64,000 bases of DNA, taken from Niallia sp. Man26. Lineage in GTDB: Bacteria > Bacillota > Bacilli > Bacillales > Cytobacillaceae. Shown here one piece after another: positions 9,227-17,685 of this stretch. The notes beneath the pieces are model-generated. The model did not search any database. It had not been told where the DNA came from and saw nothing but the letters and a program-made list of their open reading frames with translations. The stretch spans positions 496,001-560,000 of the forward strand of contig NZ_CP095744.1 in assembly GCF_022049065.2 (NCBI RefSeq), given 5' to 3'. A program made the position numbers and the translations under genes. Position 1 is the stretch's first letter; every line of letters starts with the position of its first letter.

Positions 9227-9568
9227 CTAATTACCCTTTTTCCCTATCCCTGCAGCAAGGGCAAGGAAAATGTATGGATACGCCAACAGGTTCAGCTCAA
9301 GAAAACCAAACCCTGAAAATATGTATATATCAGAATTATAGCCGTCAGAATAATAACCAGATCCCATCATGTACGCACCAACTAACAAATACGTAAAAAT
9401 AGAAATTCCCAGCAAGCTTTTTCCTATCCAATTATACTTCACTTTTACGAAACTGATAAAAACAATCAGTATATATAATAGCCCTAAAGCTACTAAGAAA
9501 TAAGGAATATAAAAAGGTTCATAGAAAAACTCACTCTCCCCTTGAATTAACCTATTTTCAACAGACAT
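9227..9568 (-). CDS. Small three-helix membrane protein (113 aa), unknown
   Basis: No family recognised. There are three hydrophobic stretches (about residues 22-42, 50-68 and 82-106), with a glycine/tyrosine-rich loop (YMMGSGYYSDGYNSD) between the second and third. It is last in a minus-strand series after a CPBP protease and a 45-residue membrane peptide, so a shared operon is possible. The ribosome site AGGTAAAA precedes the start. Confidence 0.5.
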   Translation of the reverse strand: MSVENRLIQGESEFFYEPFYIPYFLVALGLLYILIVFISFVKVKYNWIGKSLLGISIFTYLLVGAYMMGSGYYSDGYNSDIYIFSGFGFLELNLLAYPYIFLALAAGIGKKGN

Positions 9569-9605
9569 TTTTTACCTCCAAGTTTTTAAAGTAGAACCTA
9601 TTATT

Positions 9606-9743
9606 CTATAGGGTTAGAATTCCTATTAATACCATTGCTAAAGGTATGAGAGAAAGTCCAATCCATCGTTTTTGCTTTTTCCATAAACCTTTTACTAACA
9701 TTATTATCCCTATTACTAATACTACTGCTGTCGATCCTATCAT
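9606..9743 (-). CDS. 45-residue membrane peptide
   Basis: A small open frame begins MIGSTAVVLVIGIIMLVKG and ends LIPLAMVLIGILTL, giving two hydrophobic helices around the basic turn WKKQKRW. AAGGGGAA sits at a good distance before the ATG, and the frame begins 14 bp after the stop codon of the CPBP protease gene. This supports a real, translationally linked gene, although it is too short for most gene finders. Function unknown. Confidence 0.55.
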   Translation of the reverse strand: MIGSTAVVLVIGIIMLVKGLWKKQKRWIGLSLIPLAMVLIGILTL

Positions 9744-9757
9744 GTGATTCCCCTTCA

Positions 9758-10459
9758 CTAAATCAATTTTAATAATGCAATAAGATTATTTACACCATGT
9801 GCAATTATAGAAGTTTCCAATCTTCCTGTCTTAACGTAAACGAATCCAAACAACAAGCCCATCACCGTATAAGCAATAAAAGCCTGCAAGGTGAAACCTG
9901 CTATAACATGTACGCCCCCAAATAGAAGTCCGCTTACGATAACACCTATATATTTATGCCTAAAAAATAAATGCCCAACAATAATCTTTCTAAAAAAGAA
10001 TTCTTCGATAATTGGAGCCAAAATTATAATAGTAATGACAGAAAGGCCAGTCATTTGTATAAACTCTTCTGCTTTCTGTTGATTTTTAGGAACTGTGAAG
10101 TCTGGATCTTTTCCTAATAGAAAAAGCAGCCCTATTAACAGTGCAGTAAGAATAAATTTTAGAAACAGCAACAATATAGCCCATCCTAAATCAGCCCATT
10201 TAATTACTAGCTTTCTTTTAATGAACAAGTTTGACCATTTATATAAAGCTATTATGCAAGAAAGTATTGCTAGTAGTTTAAAAAAAGTAATATAGTACTG
10301 AATTGGTTTATTAACTTCCAGATATCCATCAAAAGCAGTCGACTCAATTCCAACACCCATCCAGTAAAACGGATATAACACCAGATATGGAATGAATTTC
10401 ATACAGCACAAATATAAAATAAAAATCCATAAATAATAATTAAGTATGTATTTCTTCAT
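9758..10459 (-). CDS. CPBP-family intramembrane glutamic protease (233 aa)
   Basis: This polytopic membrane protein carries the CPBP (Abi/CaaX-protease-like) motifs: IIEEFFFR (motif 1 with the glutamate pair, about residues 150-157), a GGVH segment (motif 2) and a final IIAHGVNN (motif 3 histidine and asparagine). These residues form the active site in family members. In Gram-positive bacteria such proteins are linked to bacteriocin immunity or processing of membrane peptides. Two small membrane proteins follow downstream, one of 45 residues starting 14 bp later. A substrate relationship with them is possible but is only inferred. Confidence 0.85.
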   Translation of the reverse strand: MKKYILNYYLWIFILYLCCMKFIPYLVLYPFYWMGVGIESTAFDGYLEVNKPIQYYITFFKLLAILSCIIALYKWSNLFIKRKLVIKWADLGWAILLLFLKFILTALLIGLLFLLGKDPDFTVPKNQQKAEEFIQMTGLSVITIIILAPIIEEFFFRKIIVGHLFFRHKYIGVIVSGLLFGGVHVIAGFTLQAFIAYTVMGLLFGFVYVKTGRLETSIIAHGVNNLIALLKLI

Positions 10460-10490
10460 TGCCCGCTCCTAAATATTCACGTAATTAAAA

Positions 10491-10519
10491 AGAAATAGAT
10501 TCCAAGGGAACCTATTTCT
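10491..10519 (-). terminator. Hairpin terminator upstream of the CPBP gene
   Basis: AGAAATAG and CTATTTCT form the stem, with a near-complementary inner part. Minus-strand reading gives a T run after it. It would end transcripts from the 77-aa/XRE/DUF2975 unit. Confidence 0.6.
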
Positions 10520-10755
10520 AAATTTAGTATATAAAACCATATTATCCCACAAATGATTATATAGTACTTTTATATTTTTTTAAATGGTTTTATTTATTCA
10601 GCACAGTAATCCTTTTTTATACTTCTCAACAAGTCTAGTAAGTATTAACTAGCAATAATTTATGAAAAAAATAAAAACAGATTTCACTTATTAACGTTGC
10701 TAACAACTAAAGCCCTCCTCAACAAGTATAAGCAATATTCCCCTTTGCCTTAAGC
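10520..10755. other. AT-rich gap
   Basis: No reading frame or site was recognised between the hairpin and the 77-aa gene. Confidence 0.3.
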
Positions 10756-10989
10756 CTATTCCCTATCGATTACAAAAGCCGCTTTGCCCTCATCTAAATA
10801 GTCTTCTAGTTCCTTAAAACCAAAATAGGTAACTCCTTGTGTTTTTGATACACATATAATCATATTGTTTACATCATCCATTTCTCTAATGGAGAATCTA
10901 CAACCATCGAAGATGAATTGCAATCCTAACGGAGGATTCTCATGATTGCCATTGCAGCTATGCTCCCTTTTTTCCTCAACGACTTTCAT
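10756..10989 (-). CDS. Unknown 77-aa protein
   Basis: No family recognised. It is a soluble, acidic protein with two cysteines and a histidine near the N terminus (HSCNGNHE) and a compact beta-rich core. The gene follows the XRE regulator by 20 bp with GAGGTG at the correct distance, so it probably belongs to the DUF2975-XRE operon. Confidence 0.5.
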   Translation of the reverse strand: MKVVEEKREHSCNGNHENPPLGLQFIFDGCRFSIREMDDVNNMIICVSKTQGVTYFGFKELEDYLDEGKAAFVIDRE

Positions 10990-11009
10990 ACTTTCACCTC
11001 TATATAATT

Positions 11010-11222
11010 TTAAATATCATCTGGCCGGTACTCTAAAATGTCTCCAGGTTGGCAATCCAGCGCCTTACAAATTGCTTCCAAAGTAGCAATCCGTATTGCT
11101 TTTGCTTTCCCGTTTTTCAAGATGGAGAGGTTCGCCATGGTGATGCCGACTTTCTCCGAGAGCTCTGTCACGCTCATTTTTCGTTTCGCTAACATCACAT
11201 CTATATTTATTACAATTGCCAT
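11010..11222 (-). CDS. YozG-type helix-turn-helix regulator (70 aa)
   Basis: A minimal Cro/C1-type DNA-binding protein: MSVTELSEKVGITMANLSIL is the helix-turn-helix, and CKALDCQPGDILEYRPDD is the usual C-terminal end. The start is set at MAIVINIDVML because GAGGTG lies 6 bases before it; the longer frame would have no ribosome site. It follows a DUF2975 membrane-protein gene by 10 bp, a pairing very common in Firmicutes, where the regulator controls the pair. The signal is unknown. Confidence 0.85.
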   Translation of the reverse strand: MAIVINIDVMLAKRKMSVTELSEKVGITMANLSILKNGKAKAIRIATLEAICKALDCQPGDILEYRPDDI

Positions 11223-11232
11223 GTTATACACC

Positions 11233-11709
11233 TCAAATCGTATGCTCGTTTTCATCTTTAATTACAATTGCCTCTTTTAGTAGCTTTTGAAGGACAGCAG
11301 CAAACACTGCAACGACGATTGCTGCAAAAATAGGAACCATACCAAAAAGGACAAGTCCGGGAGCATCGTCTAGTTGTGCTACAAAAAATACGAATGGCAG
11401 CATAATAACATACAAGCAACTAATTGAAATGGCACAGTATTTTATCCATTTCAAAGCAACCACTGATTCTTCAGAAAATGCATGGTTATGATCAATATAA
11501 TTTAAAAGTCGGAATGCTTGAAACAACGCATAAAAATAAGGTGCTGCTGATGCATACATTATAGTAACTATAGGATATAAAGCTTCAGCATAGTCTGGAT
11601 TTGCAGTATGTGAAGGCAACCAAGTTAAACCTAAAATCCCTAGAACTAAAACTGGAATCCCTAAAAGAAAAACAGCTAATTTTAAAAAAGAAGTGGAACC
11701 TCGTTTCAT
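11233..11709 (-). CDS. DUF2975 membrane protein (158 aa)
   Basis: There are four hydrophobic helices (about residues 8-28, 45-65, 92-112 and 122-145), with the conserved segment HAFSEESVVALKWIKYCA between helices 2 and 3 that marks DUF2975 proteins. The XRE regulator lies directly downstream and is the usual partner. Function is unknown. Confidence 0.8.
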   Translation of the reverse strand: MKRGSTSFLKLAVFLLGIPVLVLGILGLTWLPSHTANPDYAEALYPIVTIMYASAAPYFYALFQAFRLLNYIDHNHAFSEESVVALKWIKYCAISISCLYVIMLPFVFFVAQLDDAPGLVLFGMVPIFAAIVVAVFAAVLQKLLKEAIVIKDENEHTI

Positions 11710-11724
11710 TTATAAACACCTCGC

Positions 11725-12263
11725 TATAATAATTCACAAAATGAATTTACCATACATTTTATCGTATTACAATAAATAATTATTGCTTTTTATTAGTTTA
11801 TTATTGAAATACATACTTCTTACCTAACGTACTAATTATAAAATGAACCTACCTTTAGTAGAGAGCTTGAGTCATTTTTATCGTAATTTTCTCTCGTAGA
11901 TTCAAAAGATGCCAATAAAGGTACTGCACTTGCCTGTAAACCCATTTCCTTTAACTGAAAAATACTTTAAATGTATCCTTAAGTTTCTTGAAGGTGTGTG
12001 AATTTTGCACGCCATAATAAGGCTCTAATGGAAGGACTCCTTGTATTTTCATACGAAGTAATACAGATGGCTATAATCTTATCCACTTTTTCTAATTGAC
12101 TACTCAACTTCGCGATTAAACAAAAAACCATTCATATTCACTTGACCATTTATTATTTATAATAAATTCAAAAAAATTTTTGGGTTACCTCGAAATCAGT
12201 ATAAAAATTTTATTAAAGTATTAGACCTAGTCAATTAACACTAGAGTAACGCAGGTATAAATT
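11725..12263. other. Non-coding, probably decayed sequence (about 540 bp)
   Basis: Short interrupted frames on the minus strand (for example one reading VDKIIAICITSYENTRS) suggest remnants, but nothing could be assigned to a family. No regulatory site was recognised. Confidence 0.3.
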
Positions 12264-12365
12264 GTGCAAAACTTGGAAAAACAAGGTAAATATGTACATA
12301 TTATGACACTTATTAATTTCAGACAAATTTCGACATATTTCTTCAAAAAATTCGATAAACTTTAT

Positions 12366-12580
12366 ATGAACCGGTTCAGTTTAAATGAAGTCAGTTTTAC
12401 ATATAACACACAGAATGAGTTGATTTTAAACAGTTTCACTTCTGAAATTTCAGGAGGAGACAAAGTTCTACTAAGAGGAATAAATGGTTCCGGTAAAAGC
12501 ACGTTCATAAAATTTATTAACAGGTTTGAATTCACCTACAGCCGGTCACATCTTAATTAATGGTCAAGATTGATAACTAT
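12366..12580 (+). pseudogene. Truncated ABC transporter ATP-binding fragment
   Basis: The frame reads into a typical ABC nucleotide-binding domain: FSLNEVSFTY, then the Walker A box GINGSGKST, and stops about 20 residues later. The signature motif, Walker B and the rest of the domain are missing, and the following 160 bp hold only interrupted frames. A complete ABC ATPase gene begins at 12745. This is therefore a broken gene copy next to a related, intact one. It resembles the ATPase half of peptide/bacteriocin exporters, but the family cannot be fixed from this fragment. Confidence 0.65.
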
Positions 12581-12744
12581 ATCCCATCAAAAAGAAGGAC
12601 TTAATTTCGTAAATAAAGTAATAGATTTAGAACTTAATGATCTTTGAGTACAAACTGAAAAAGACCCGTTTTTTGTTCCGTAATGTTAAAAAGAGTTATT
12701 ACCCTTTCTGGTATTGCGATTCCAGTGTTATAAGGAGGACAAAA

Positions 12745-13599
12745 ATGAAAAGTATTTTAGAATTAAATAAAGTGAGTAAAAATTTAATGGACTTTTCTTT
12801 GCAAGAAATTAGTTTTACTTTAAACAAAGGTACTATTATGGGTTTTGTTGGGCCAAACGGTGCAGGGAAAAGTACTACTATCCGATGTATCATGGATTTA
12901 ATCCACATTGATAGCGGCAGCATTAAGCTTTTTGAAATTGATACAAGCAAGGAATTGAAAAAGTTAAAGCAACGTATCGGGTTTGTCTATGATCAGGATG
13001 TGTACTTTGAAGATTTAAGTGTGAAAAAAAACAAAAATATTATTTCGAGATTTTATGAGCATTGGAATGATGATATTTTCCATCAATATATCCATGAGTT
13101 TGGGGTTCCACTAAAAAAATCAGTAAAACACTTATCAAAGGGAACAAAAATGAAATTTGCACTCGCTATAGCGTTATCTCATCATGCGGAACTTATCATT
13201 ATGGACGAACCGACTACTGGCCTTGATCCAGTCTTTAGAAAAGAACTCTTGGATATATTATTAAAGGTTATTCAGGATACAGATACATCCATATTCTTTT
13301 CTACACATATTACTACTGATTTAGAACAAGTTGCTGATTATATTACATTCATTCTTGATGGGAAAATTATTTTTTGTAGTAAAACTAATGAATTACTAGA
13401 AAAATATTCATTAATAAATGGACCGAAAAAACTTACAGAGTTGGTCAAATCTGCAAACCCCATTTCGTTGAAAGAAACAGAACTAGCATTTCAGGCATTT
13501 TTCGAAAGTAAGGAAATTAATAAATTTAAATTAAACACCGAACTAACCATCCAAAAACCTACACTCGAAGAAATAATCTACTATCTAGTGAAACAATAA
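12745..13599 (+). CDS. ABC transporter ATP-binding protein, YtrB/YhcG-like (284 aa)
   Basis: A complete ABC ATPase. Walker A GPNGAGKST is at about residues 38-46, the signature region HLSKGTKMKFALAIAL at about 133-148, and Walker B with the catalytic glutamate is LIIMDEPTTGLD. The signature is LSKGT rather than LSGGQ, as in several ABC-2 exporter ATPases of the YtrB/YhcG type. The start is at 12745 because AAGGAGG lies just before it; the frame remains open upstream but without a ribosome site. The frameshifted permease gene follows 25 bp downstream, then a 49-aa membrane peptide. Confidence 0.85.
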   Translation: MKSILELNKVSKNLMDFSLQEISFTLNKGTIMGFVGPNGAGKSTTIRCIMDLIHIDSGSIKLFEIDTSKELKKLKQRIGFVYDQDVYFEDLSVKKNKNIISRFYEHWNDDIFHQYIHEFGVPLKKSVKHLSKGTKMKFALAIALSHHAELIIMDEPTTGLDPVFRKELLDILLKVIQDTDTSIFFSTHITTDLEQVADYITFILDGKIIFCSKTNELLEKYSLINGPKKLTELVKSANPISLKETELAFQAFFESKEINKFKLNTELTIQKPTLEEIIYYLVKQ

Positions 13600-13624
13600 A
13601 CTTAATTTAGAAAGCAGGGATTAC

Positions 13625-14253
13625 ATGCTGAACTTGATTATAAAGGATATTTATATCCAAAAAAAGTATGTTTTTTTTTACCAATAATATTAGTAGTTTA
13701 TTTTGTAACTATTGGTAGTATATTTAATTCTCTTGTATTTAGTTTGTGTGTTGCCTTTTTTGCTTTTTTAATGACAATCTATCCAACCTTTAATACAGGT
13801 CAAAGTGAAAACAATCAATACAAACTTATATTAAGTTTACCTGTTAGTAGGCTTTCAGTTATAAATGCAAAATACTTAATAATTATTTTATGGTGGTTAA
13901 ATGCCTATATATCTACTACAGTAATTCTTATTATTTTAAAAAGTATAGTGGATATTAACATACCTTCTATCCTGGATATTAAAATAATATTACTTTCTTT
14001 AAGTTTAACCTATATTTTAACTTCTATTTTCTATCCACTTTACTTTAAGTTTGGATTTCAAATTGCTAGTACAACAGTAACTGTAATATTTTTCATTTTG
14101 ACAAGTGGGTTAGGAAAATTATTATCCTTAGAGCTAAAAATGATTACTATTTTAATAGAACATCCGATTATTTCTGTTTCTTTTATTACAGTAATTTTTG
14201 TTTTAGCATCTTATCTTTTCACTGCTTATAGCTTTATCAAAAAAATCTTATAA
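13625..14253 (+). pseudogene. ABC-2 permease with a one-base frameshift in a T run
   Basis: Translation from the ATG at 13625 (MLNLIIKDIYIQKKYVFF) hits a stop right after a run of nine T at 13671-13679. One extra T joins it to the long downstream frame that ends at 14253, giving about 210 residues with six hydrophobic helices, the expected size for the ABC-2 permease partner of the upstream ATPase. The downstream part contains the segment PTFNTGQSENNQYKLILSLP, conserved in these permeases. This may be real inactivation, a sequencing error in a homopolymer, or a slippage site that yields a mixture of products. Confidence 0.7.
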
Positions 14254-14267
14254 AAGGAGGTTAAGCT

Positions 14268-14417
14268 TTGAAAATCCCCAAAGTCAGAGCATTAGTACTA
14301 GGTTTTTTTCTACTGTTTCTGGGTGTTGCCCAAGCTTTAGAAAAAAATTTTTTAGCAATAGCCCCTTTCTTTTGTGGTGTTTATCTTCTATTTATAGGTC
14401 TTAAACCTAAAAAATAA
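14268..14417 (+). CDS. 49-residue membrane peptide at the end of the ABC operon
   Basis: A TTG start preceded by AAAGGAGG at 7 bases opens a frame of 49 codons. The product has a basic N terminus (MKIPKVRALVLG), two hydrophobic helices and the basic end LKPKK. It begins 14 bp after the permease stop and ends before a terminator, so it is most likely the third gene of the transporter operon. Function unknown. Confidence 0.6.
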   Translation: MKIPKVRALVLGFFLLFLGVAQALEKNFLAIAPFFCGVYLLFIGLKPKK

Positions 14418-14436
14418 ACTTAAAAATATATCTGTG

Positions 14437-14484
14437 AAAAATAGCAGTTTACAAATTTAATAATCTGAAAACTGCTATTTTTTT
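14437..14484 (+). terminator. Terminator of the ABC operon
   Basis: The stem AAATAGCAGTTT/AAACTGCTATTT is followed by a T run. The large loop lowers certainty slightly. Confidence 0.75.
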
Positions 14485-14672
14485 GTATTGATTAGTATAA
14501 TGAGTTCAATGTCTAACTTATAACTGGTTTAATTCTTATCTTAATCAGTGAAAAAATTGCTAATATATAAGAATCTTCAACAAATTCATTTACATCTTCT
14601 TCAATGTCTTCTATCAGCCGTAACTTTTAGATTGGATGATAACTTATTCACCATAAAGCTTACTAAACCCTT

Positions 14673-14736
14673 CTATATGACAAATGTCATATAGCGTATA
14701 TGACATGTATGTCTGCAATTATGTTTGGTTTATAAT
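14673..14736 (+). promoter_or_regulatory. des promoter with tandem DesR-like operators
   Basis: Site A (14673-14694) has perfect 10-base arms CTATATGACA/TGTCATATAG around AA. Site B (14702-14713) is GACAT-GT-ATGTC. Their centres are 24 bp apart. A -10 box TATAAT follows at 14731 with no good -35, as expected for an activator-dependent promoter. In B. subtilis, phosphorylated DesR binds two adjacent sites upstream of des; here desK and desR follow the desaturase. Confidence 0.75.
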
Positions 14737-14774
14737 TATACTGGAGATATCCATTAATAGAAGGGAATCTAATA

Positions 14775-15806
14775 ATGAATATAAAAAACTTAAAACAATT
14801 GAGAACGGCTGTAGCGCCCTTTGAGAAATCCGCTATGAAAGCAAGTATCTGGCAGCTTGCCAATACTATTCTGCCCTTTGTTTTACTCTGGTACTTAGCC
14901 TACAAAAGCTTGAGTATTTCTTATATTTTAACCTTTGTCATTTCAATTGCTGCGGCAGGATTTTTGGTAAGAATTTTTATCATTTTCCATGATTGCTGCC
15001 ACTTTTCTTTCTTTAAGAATCGTAAGGCTAATAAGATTTTAGGGACAATTACAGGAATCCTGACTTTATTTCCTTACAGCAAATGGCAGCATAGCCACTC
15101 TATTCACCATGCAACAAGCAGCAACCTGGATAAGCGTGGTGTCGGTGATTTATGGATGATGACGATTGATGAGTATGAAAATGCCTCTTTTTTTGTAAAG
15201 ATACAATATCGTTTGTATCGCAATCCATTCATTATGTTTATCTTAGGACCTATTTATGAATTCCTTTTAGCTAATCGCTTTAACCGTAAAGGTGCTAGAT
15301 GGAAAGAACGGCTAAATACGTACGCAACTAATATTTCCATTGTGTTATTAGTTATTCTCCTTGGCAGTACGCTTGGCTGGTCCTCTTTCTTGCTTGTACA
15401 GCTGCCTATTTTTCTTATTTCTGGCTCTGTTGGAGTATGGTTATTTTATGTGCAGCATACTTTTGAAGATACTTACTTTGAGGAAGATGAAAATTGGGAT
15501 TATGTAAAGGCTGCTGTAGAAGGAAGCTCCTACTATCACCTGCCTAAATGGATGCAATGGCTGACTGGCAATATTGGCTATCATCATGTGCACCATTTAA
15601 GTCCAAGGGTTCCTAATTACAATCTAGAGCTTGTTCATAACCAGACCGAGCCCCTGAGAAATGTGCCAACTGTCACACTGGCAAGCAGTCTTCGTTCTTT
15701 AAAATTCCGGTTGTGGGATGAAAAAGACAAAAAGTTTATCAGTTTCCATGAATGGAAAAAACAAAAGAAGTCCCTTGACTTGTCTGCCGGATCAGAAATC
15801 CAATAA
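14775..15806 (+). CDS. des: Membrane acyl-lipid desaturase (343 aa)
   Basis: An integral-membrane di-iron desaturase that introduces a double bond into phospholipid acyl chains, raising membrane fluidity after a temperature drop. All three histidine boxes are visible: HDCCH (residues 72-76), HSHSIHH (about 106-112) and HHVHH (about 273-277). Four or more membrane helices surround them. The length matches B. subtilis Des. The DesK kinase and DesR regulator follow, and tandem DesR-like sites precede the promoter, so the cold-sensing circuit is complete. The bond position (delta-5 in B. subtilis) is inferred from homology. Confidence 0.92.
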   Translation: MNIKNLKQLRTAVAPFEKSAMKASIWQLANTILPFVLLWYLAYKSLSISYILTFVISIAAAGFLVRIFIIFHDCCHFSFFKNRKANKILGTITGILTLFPYSKWQHSHSIHHATSSNLDKRGVGDLWMMTIDEYENASFFVKIQYRLYRNPFIMFILGPIYEFLLANRFNRKGARWKERLNTYATNISIVLLVILLGSTLGWSSFLLVQLPIFLISGSVGVWLFYVQHTFEDTYFEEDENWDYVKAAVEGSSYYHLPKWMQWLTGNIGYHHVHHLSPRVPNYNLELVHNQTEPLRNVPTVTLASSLRSLKFRLWDEKDKKFISFHEWKKQKKSLDLSAGSEIQ

Positions 15807-15823
15807 TACAAACAAACTTTAAG

Positions 15824-15862
15824 AGCAGCAATTATAAGGTTTTATGCCATTTAATTGCTGCT
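15824..15862 (+). terminator. Hairpin between des and desK
   Basis: AGCAGCAATTA and TAATTGCTGCT form an 11-bp perfect stem. The sequence after it is AT-rich but not a clean T run, so it may attenuate or stabilise rather than fully terminate. Confidence 0.5.
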
Positions 15863-15916
15863 ATATTATGTTAAAATGGACGAATGACAGCTAATAAATA
15901 ATGAGGTTAGAAACTG

Positions 15917-17050
15917 ATGATAAAAAGATTAGAGGTTTTAAAAAAAAGCACCGGTATTTCTCCTTATATTTGGACATTACTTACTATTTTGCCCTTTTAT
16001 TTTATATTCCACGCCTCTTCAGCAGTTGATGTGATATCTGGTATTATCCTTACTATTTTATTTTTTCTATTTTACAGATTTGCTTACCTTTCAAAAGGTT
16101 GGACGATATATTTATGGCCGTCCCTTTTAATCGGGATATCCACTTTTGCTATTTATGCATACAGCTATGTATATTTTTCTTTTTTCCTTTCCTATTTTAT
16201 CGGAAATATAAAGAAACAGATTCCTTATTTCATCTTATATTTTATACACCTGGCAGTTACAACATTCGCCATTTACTTCAAGGTGATAATTGGTGATCCC
16301 TTGCTGTTAAAGCAGCTTCCCTTTGTGTTAATCATCTGGTTTGGTGTTATTTTATTGCCATTGACCATCCATAACCGCAAAGAGAGAGGCCAGCTGCAGG
16401 AAAAGCTGGAAGATGCGAATAAGCGTATATCCAATTTAGTTAAACTAGAGGAAAGACAGCGAATAGCAAGAGATCTTCATGATACACTTGGTCAAAAGCT
16501 ATCCCTTATTGGCTTAAAGAGTGATTTAGCAAGAAAATTAGTCTATAAGGACCCAGAACAAGCGCGCTTGGAGCTTAAAGATATTCAGCATACTTCAAGA
16601 ACTGCATTAAATGAAGTCAGAAAAATGGTCTCTGAAATGCGCGGTATAAAATTAAAAGACGAGCTCCTCCTTGTAAAAAAAATATTAGAAGCAGCCGAAA
16701 TAAGCCTAATTAGTGATATAGCTTCCAATCTTAAAATTTCTTCAATTGCAGAAAACATTATGAGTATGTGTTTAAAAGAAGCTGTTACTAATGTAGTTCG
16801 GCATAGCAATGCCACCTCTTGCTACATAAGCATCAGCCAAAACAAAAAAGAAACAATTATGAAAATCAAAGATAATGGCACCAGTCCTTTTAAGGAAGAA
16901 GATGCTCATAAAGGAAACGGATTAGCAGGCATGAGAGAAAGATTGGATTTTATCAACGGTACTATCGAGATTACCGCTAAAGAAGGAACGATATTACATA
17001 TATCTGTTCCACATGATGGAAAAATAATGGAACGGGAGGACTTACTATGA
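15917..17050 (+). CDS. desK: Sensor histidine kinase DesK (377 aa)
   Basis: A NarL-group histidine kinase with about five membrane helices (residues 18-152), a short coiled-coil linker (about 155-178), the H-box RIARDLHDTLGQ with the phosphorylated histidine at position 188 (the same number as in B. subtilis DesK), and a C-terminal ATPase domain with GNGLAGMRERL. It senses membrane thickness/order and controls DesR phosphorylation. The gene overlaps desR by 4 bp (ATGA), which implies translational coupling. The desaturase gene lies 110 bp upstream. Confidence 0.92.
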   Translation: MIKRLEVLKKSTGISPYIWTLLTILPFYFIFHASSAVDVISGIILTILFFLFYRFAYLSKGWTIYLWPSLLIGISTFAIYAYSYVYFSFFLSYFIGNIKKQIPYFILYFIHLAVTTFAIYFKVIIGDPLLLKQLPFVLIIWFGVILLPLTIHNRKERGQLQEKLEDANKRISNLVKLEERQRIARDLHDTLGQKLSLIGLKSDLARKLVYKDPEQARLELKDIQHTSRTALNEVRKMVSEMRGIKLKDELLLVKKILEAAEISLISDIASNLKISSIAENIMSMCLKEAVTNVVRHSNATSCYISISQNKKETIMKIKDNGTSPFKEEDAHKGNGLAGMRERLDFINGTIEITAKEGTILHISVPHDGKIMEREDLL

Positions 17051-17646
17051 TCAGGATTGTCATTGCCGAAGACCAGCGCCTTCTTTTAGGTGCATTGGGT
17101 TCATTGCTTGATTTAGAAGATGATATCACGGTTGTCGGCAAAGCAAACAATGGGGAAGAAGCAATCCAGCTAGTCAAGGAAAAAAATCCTGATATTTGTA
17201 TAATGGATATAGAGATGCCTGCCAAAACAGGCTTGGAAGCAGCGGAAGAACTCATGAGCCATCCATGCAAAGTCATTATTTTAACTACCTTTGCCAGGTC
17301 AGGCTATTTCCAGCGTGCATTGAAAGCGGGCGTATCAGCCTATTTGCTCAAGGATAGTCCAAGTGATGATTTGGCAAAAAGCATCCGCAGTGTGATGGAA
17401 GGAAAAAGAATTTACGCACCAGAATTAATTGATGATGTATACAAAGAAGAAAATCCCCTTACAGAGCGGGAAAAAGAAGTTCTTATGCTGGTTGCAAATG
17501 GAAAAAACACAAAAGAAATTGCCCAAGAGCTATCCATTAAGACAGGAACAGTGCGAAATTATATCAGCATGATACTGGATAAACTGGAAGTTAAAAATCG
17601 CATAGAAGCCATCACCAGATTTAAGGAAAAAGGATGGTTCAAGTAA
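17047..17646 (+). CDS. desR: Response regulator DesR (199 aa)
   Basis: A NarL/FixJ-type regulator. The receiver domain (residues 1-120) has the acidic pocket EDQ at 8-10 and the phospho-acceptor D54 in CIMDIEMPAKTG. The C-terminal LuxR-type helix-turn-helix (about 135-199) contains LTEREKEVLMLVANGKNTKE. When phosphorylated by DesK it activates des; the tandem sites at 14673-14713 are the likely targets. The start overlaps desK. A strong terminator follows. Confidence 0.92.
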   Translation: MIRIVIAEDQRLLLGALGSLLDLEDDITVVGKANNGEEAIQLVKEKNPDICIMDIEMPAKTGLEAAEELMSHPCKVIILTTFARSGYFQRALKAGVSAYLLKDSPSDDLAKSIRSVMEGKRIYAPELIDDVYKEENPLTEREKEVLMLVANGKNTKEIAQELSIKTGTVRNYISMILDKLEVKNRIEAITRFKEKGWFK

Positions 17647-17672
17647 AAAGGACTGGCATCCCAGTCCTTTTT
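17644..17672. terminator. Convergent terminator of desR and rbsB
   Basis: The stem AAAAAGGACTGG/CCAGTCCTTTTT with loop CATC gives T tracts on both strands, so it can serve both converging transcripts. Confidence 0.85.
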
Positions 17673-17685
17673 ACTTCTCTTTCAT

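Noticed and set aside
12637..12744. Longer start for the ABC ATPase
   Set aside because: The extra codons are part of the decayed upstream gene; AAGGAGG fixes the start at 12745.
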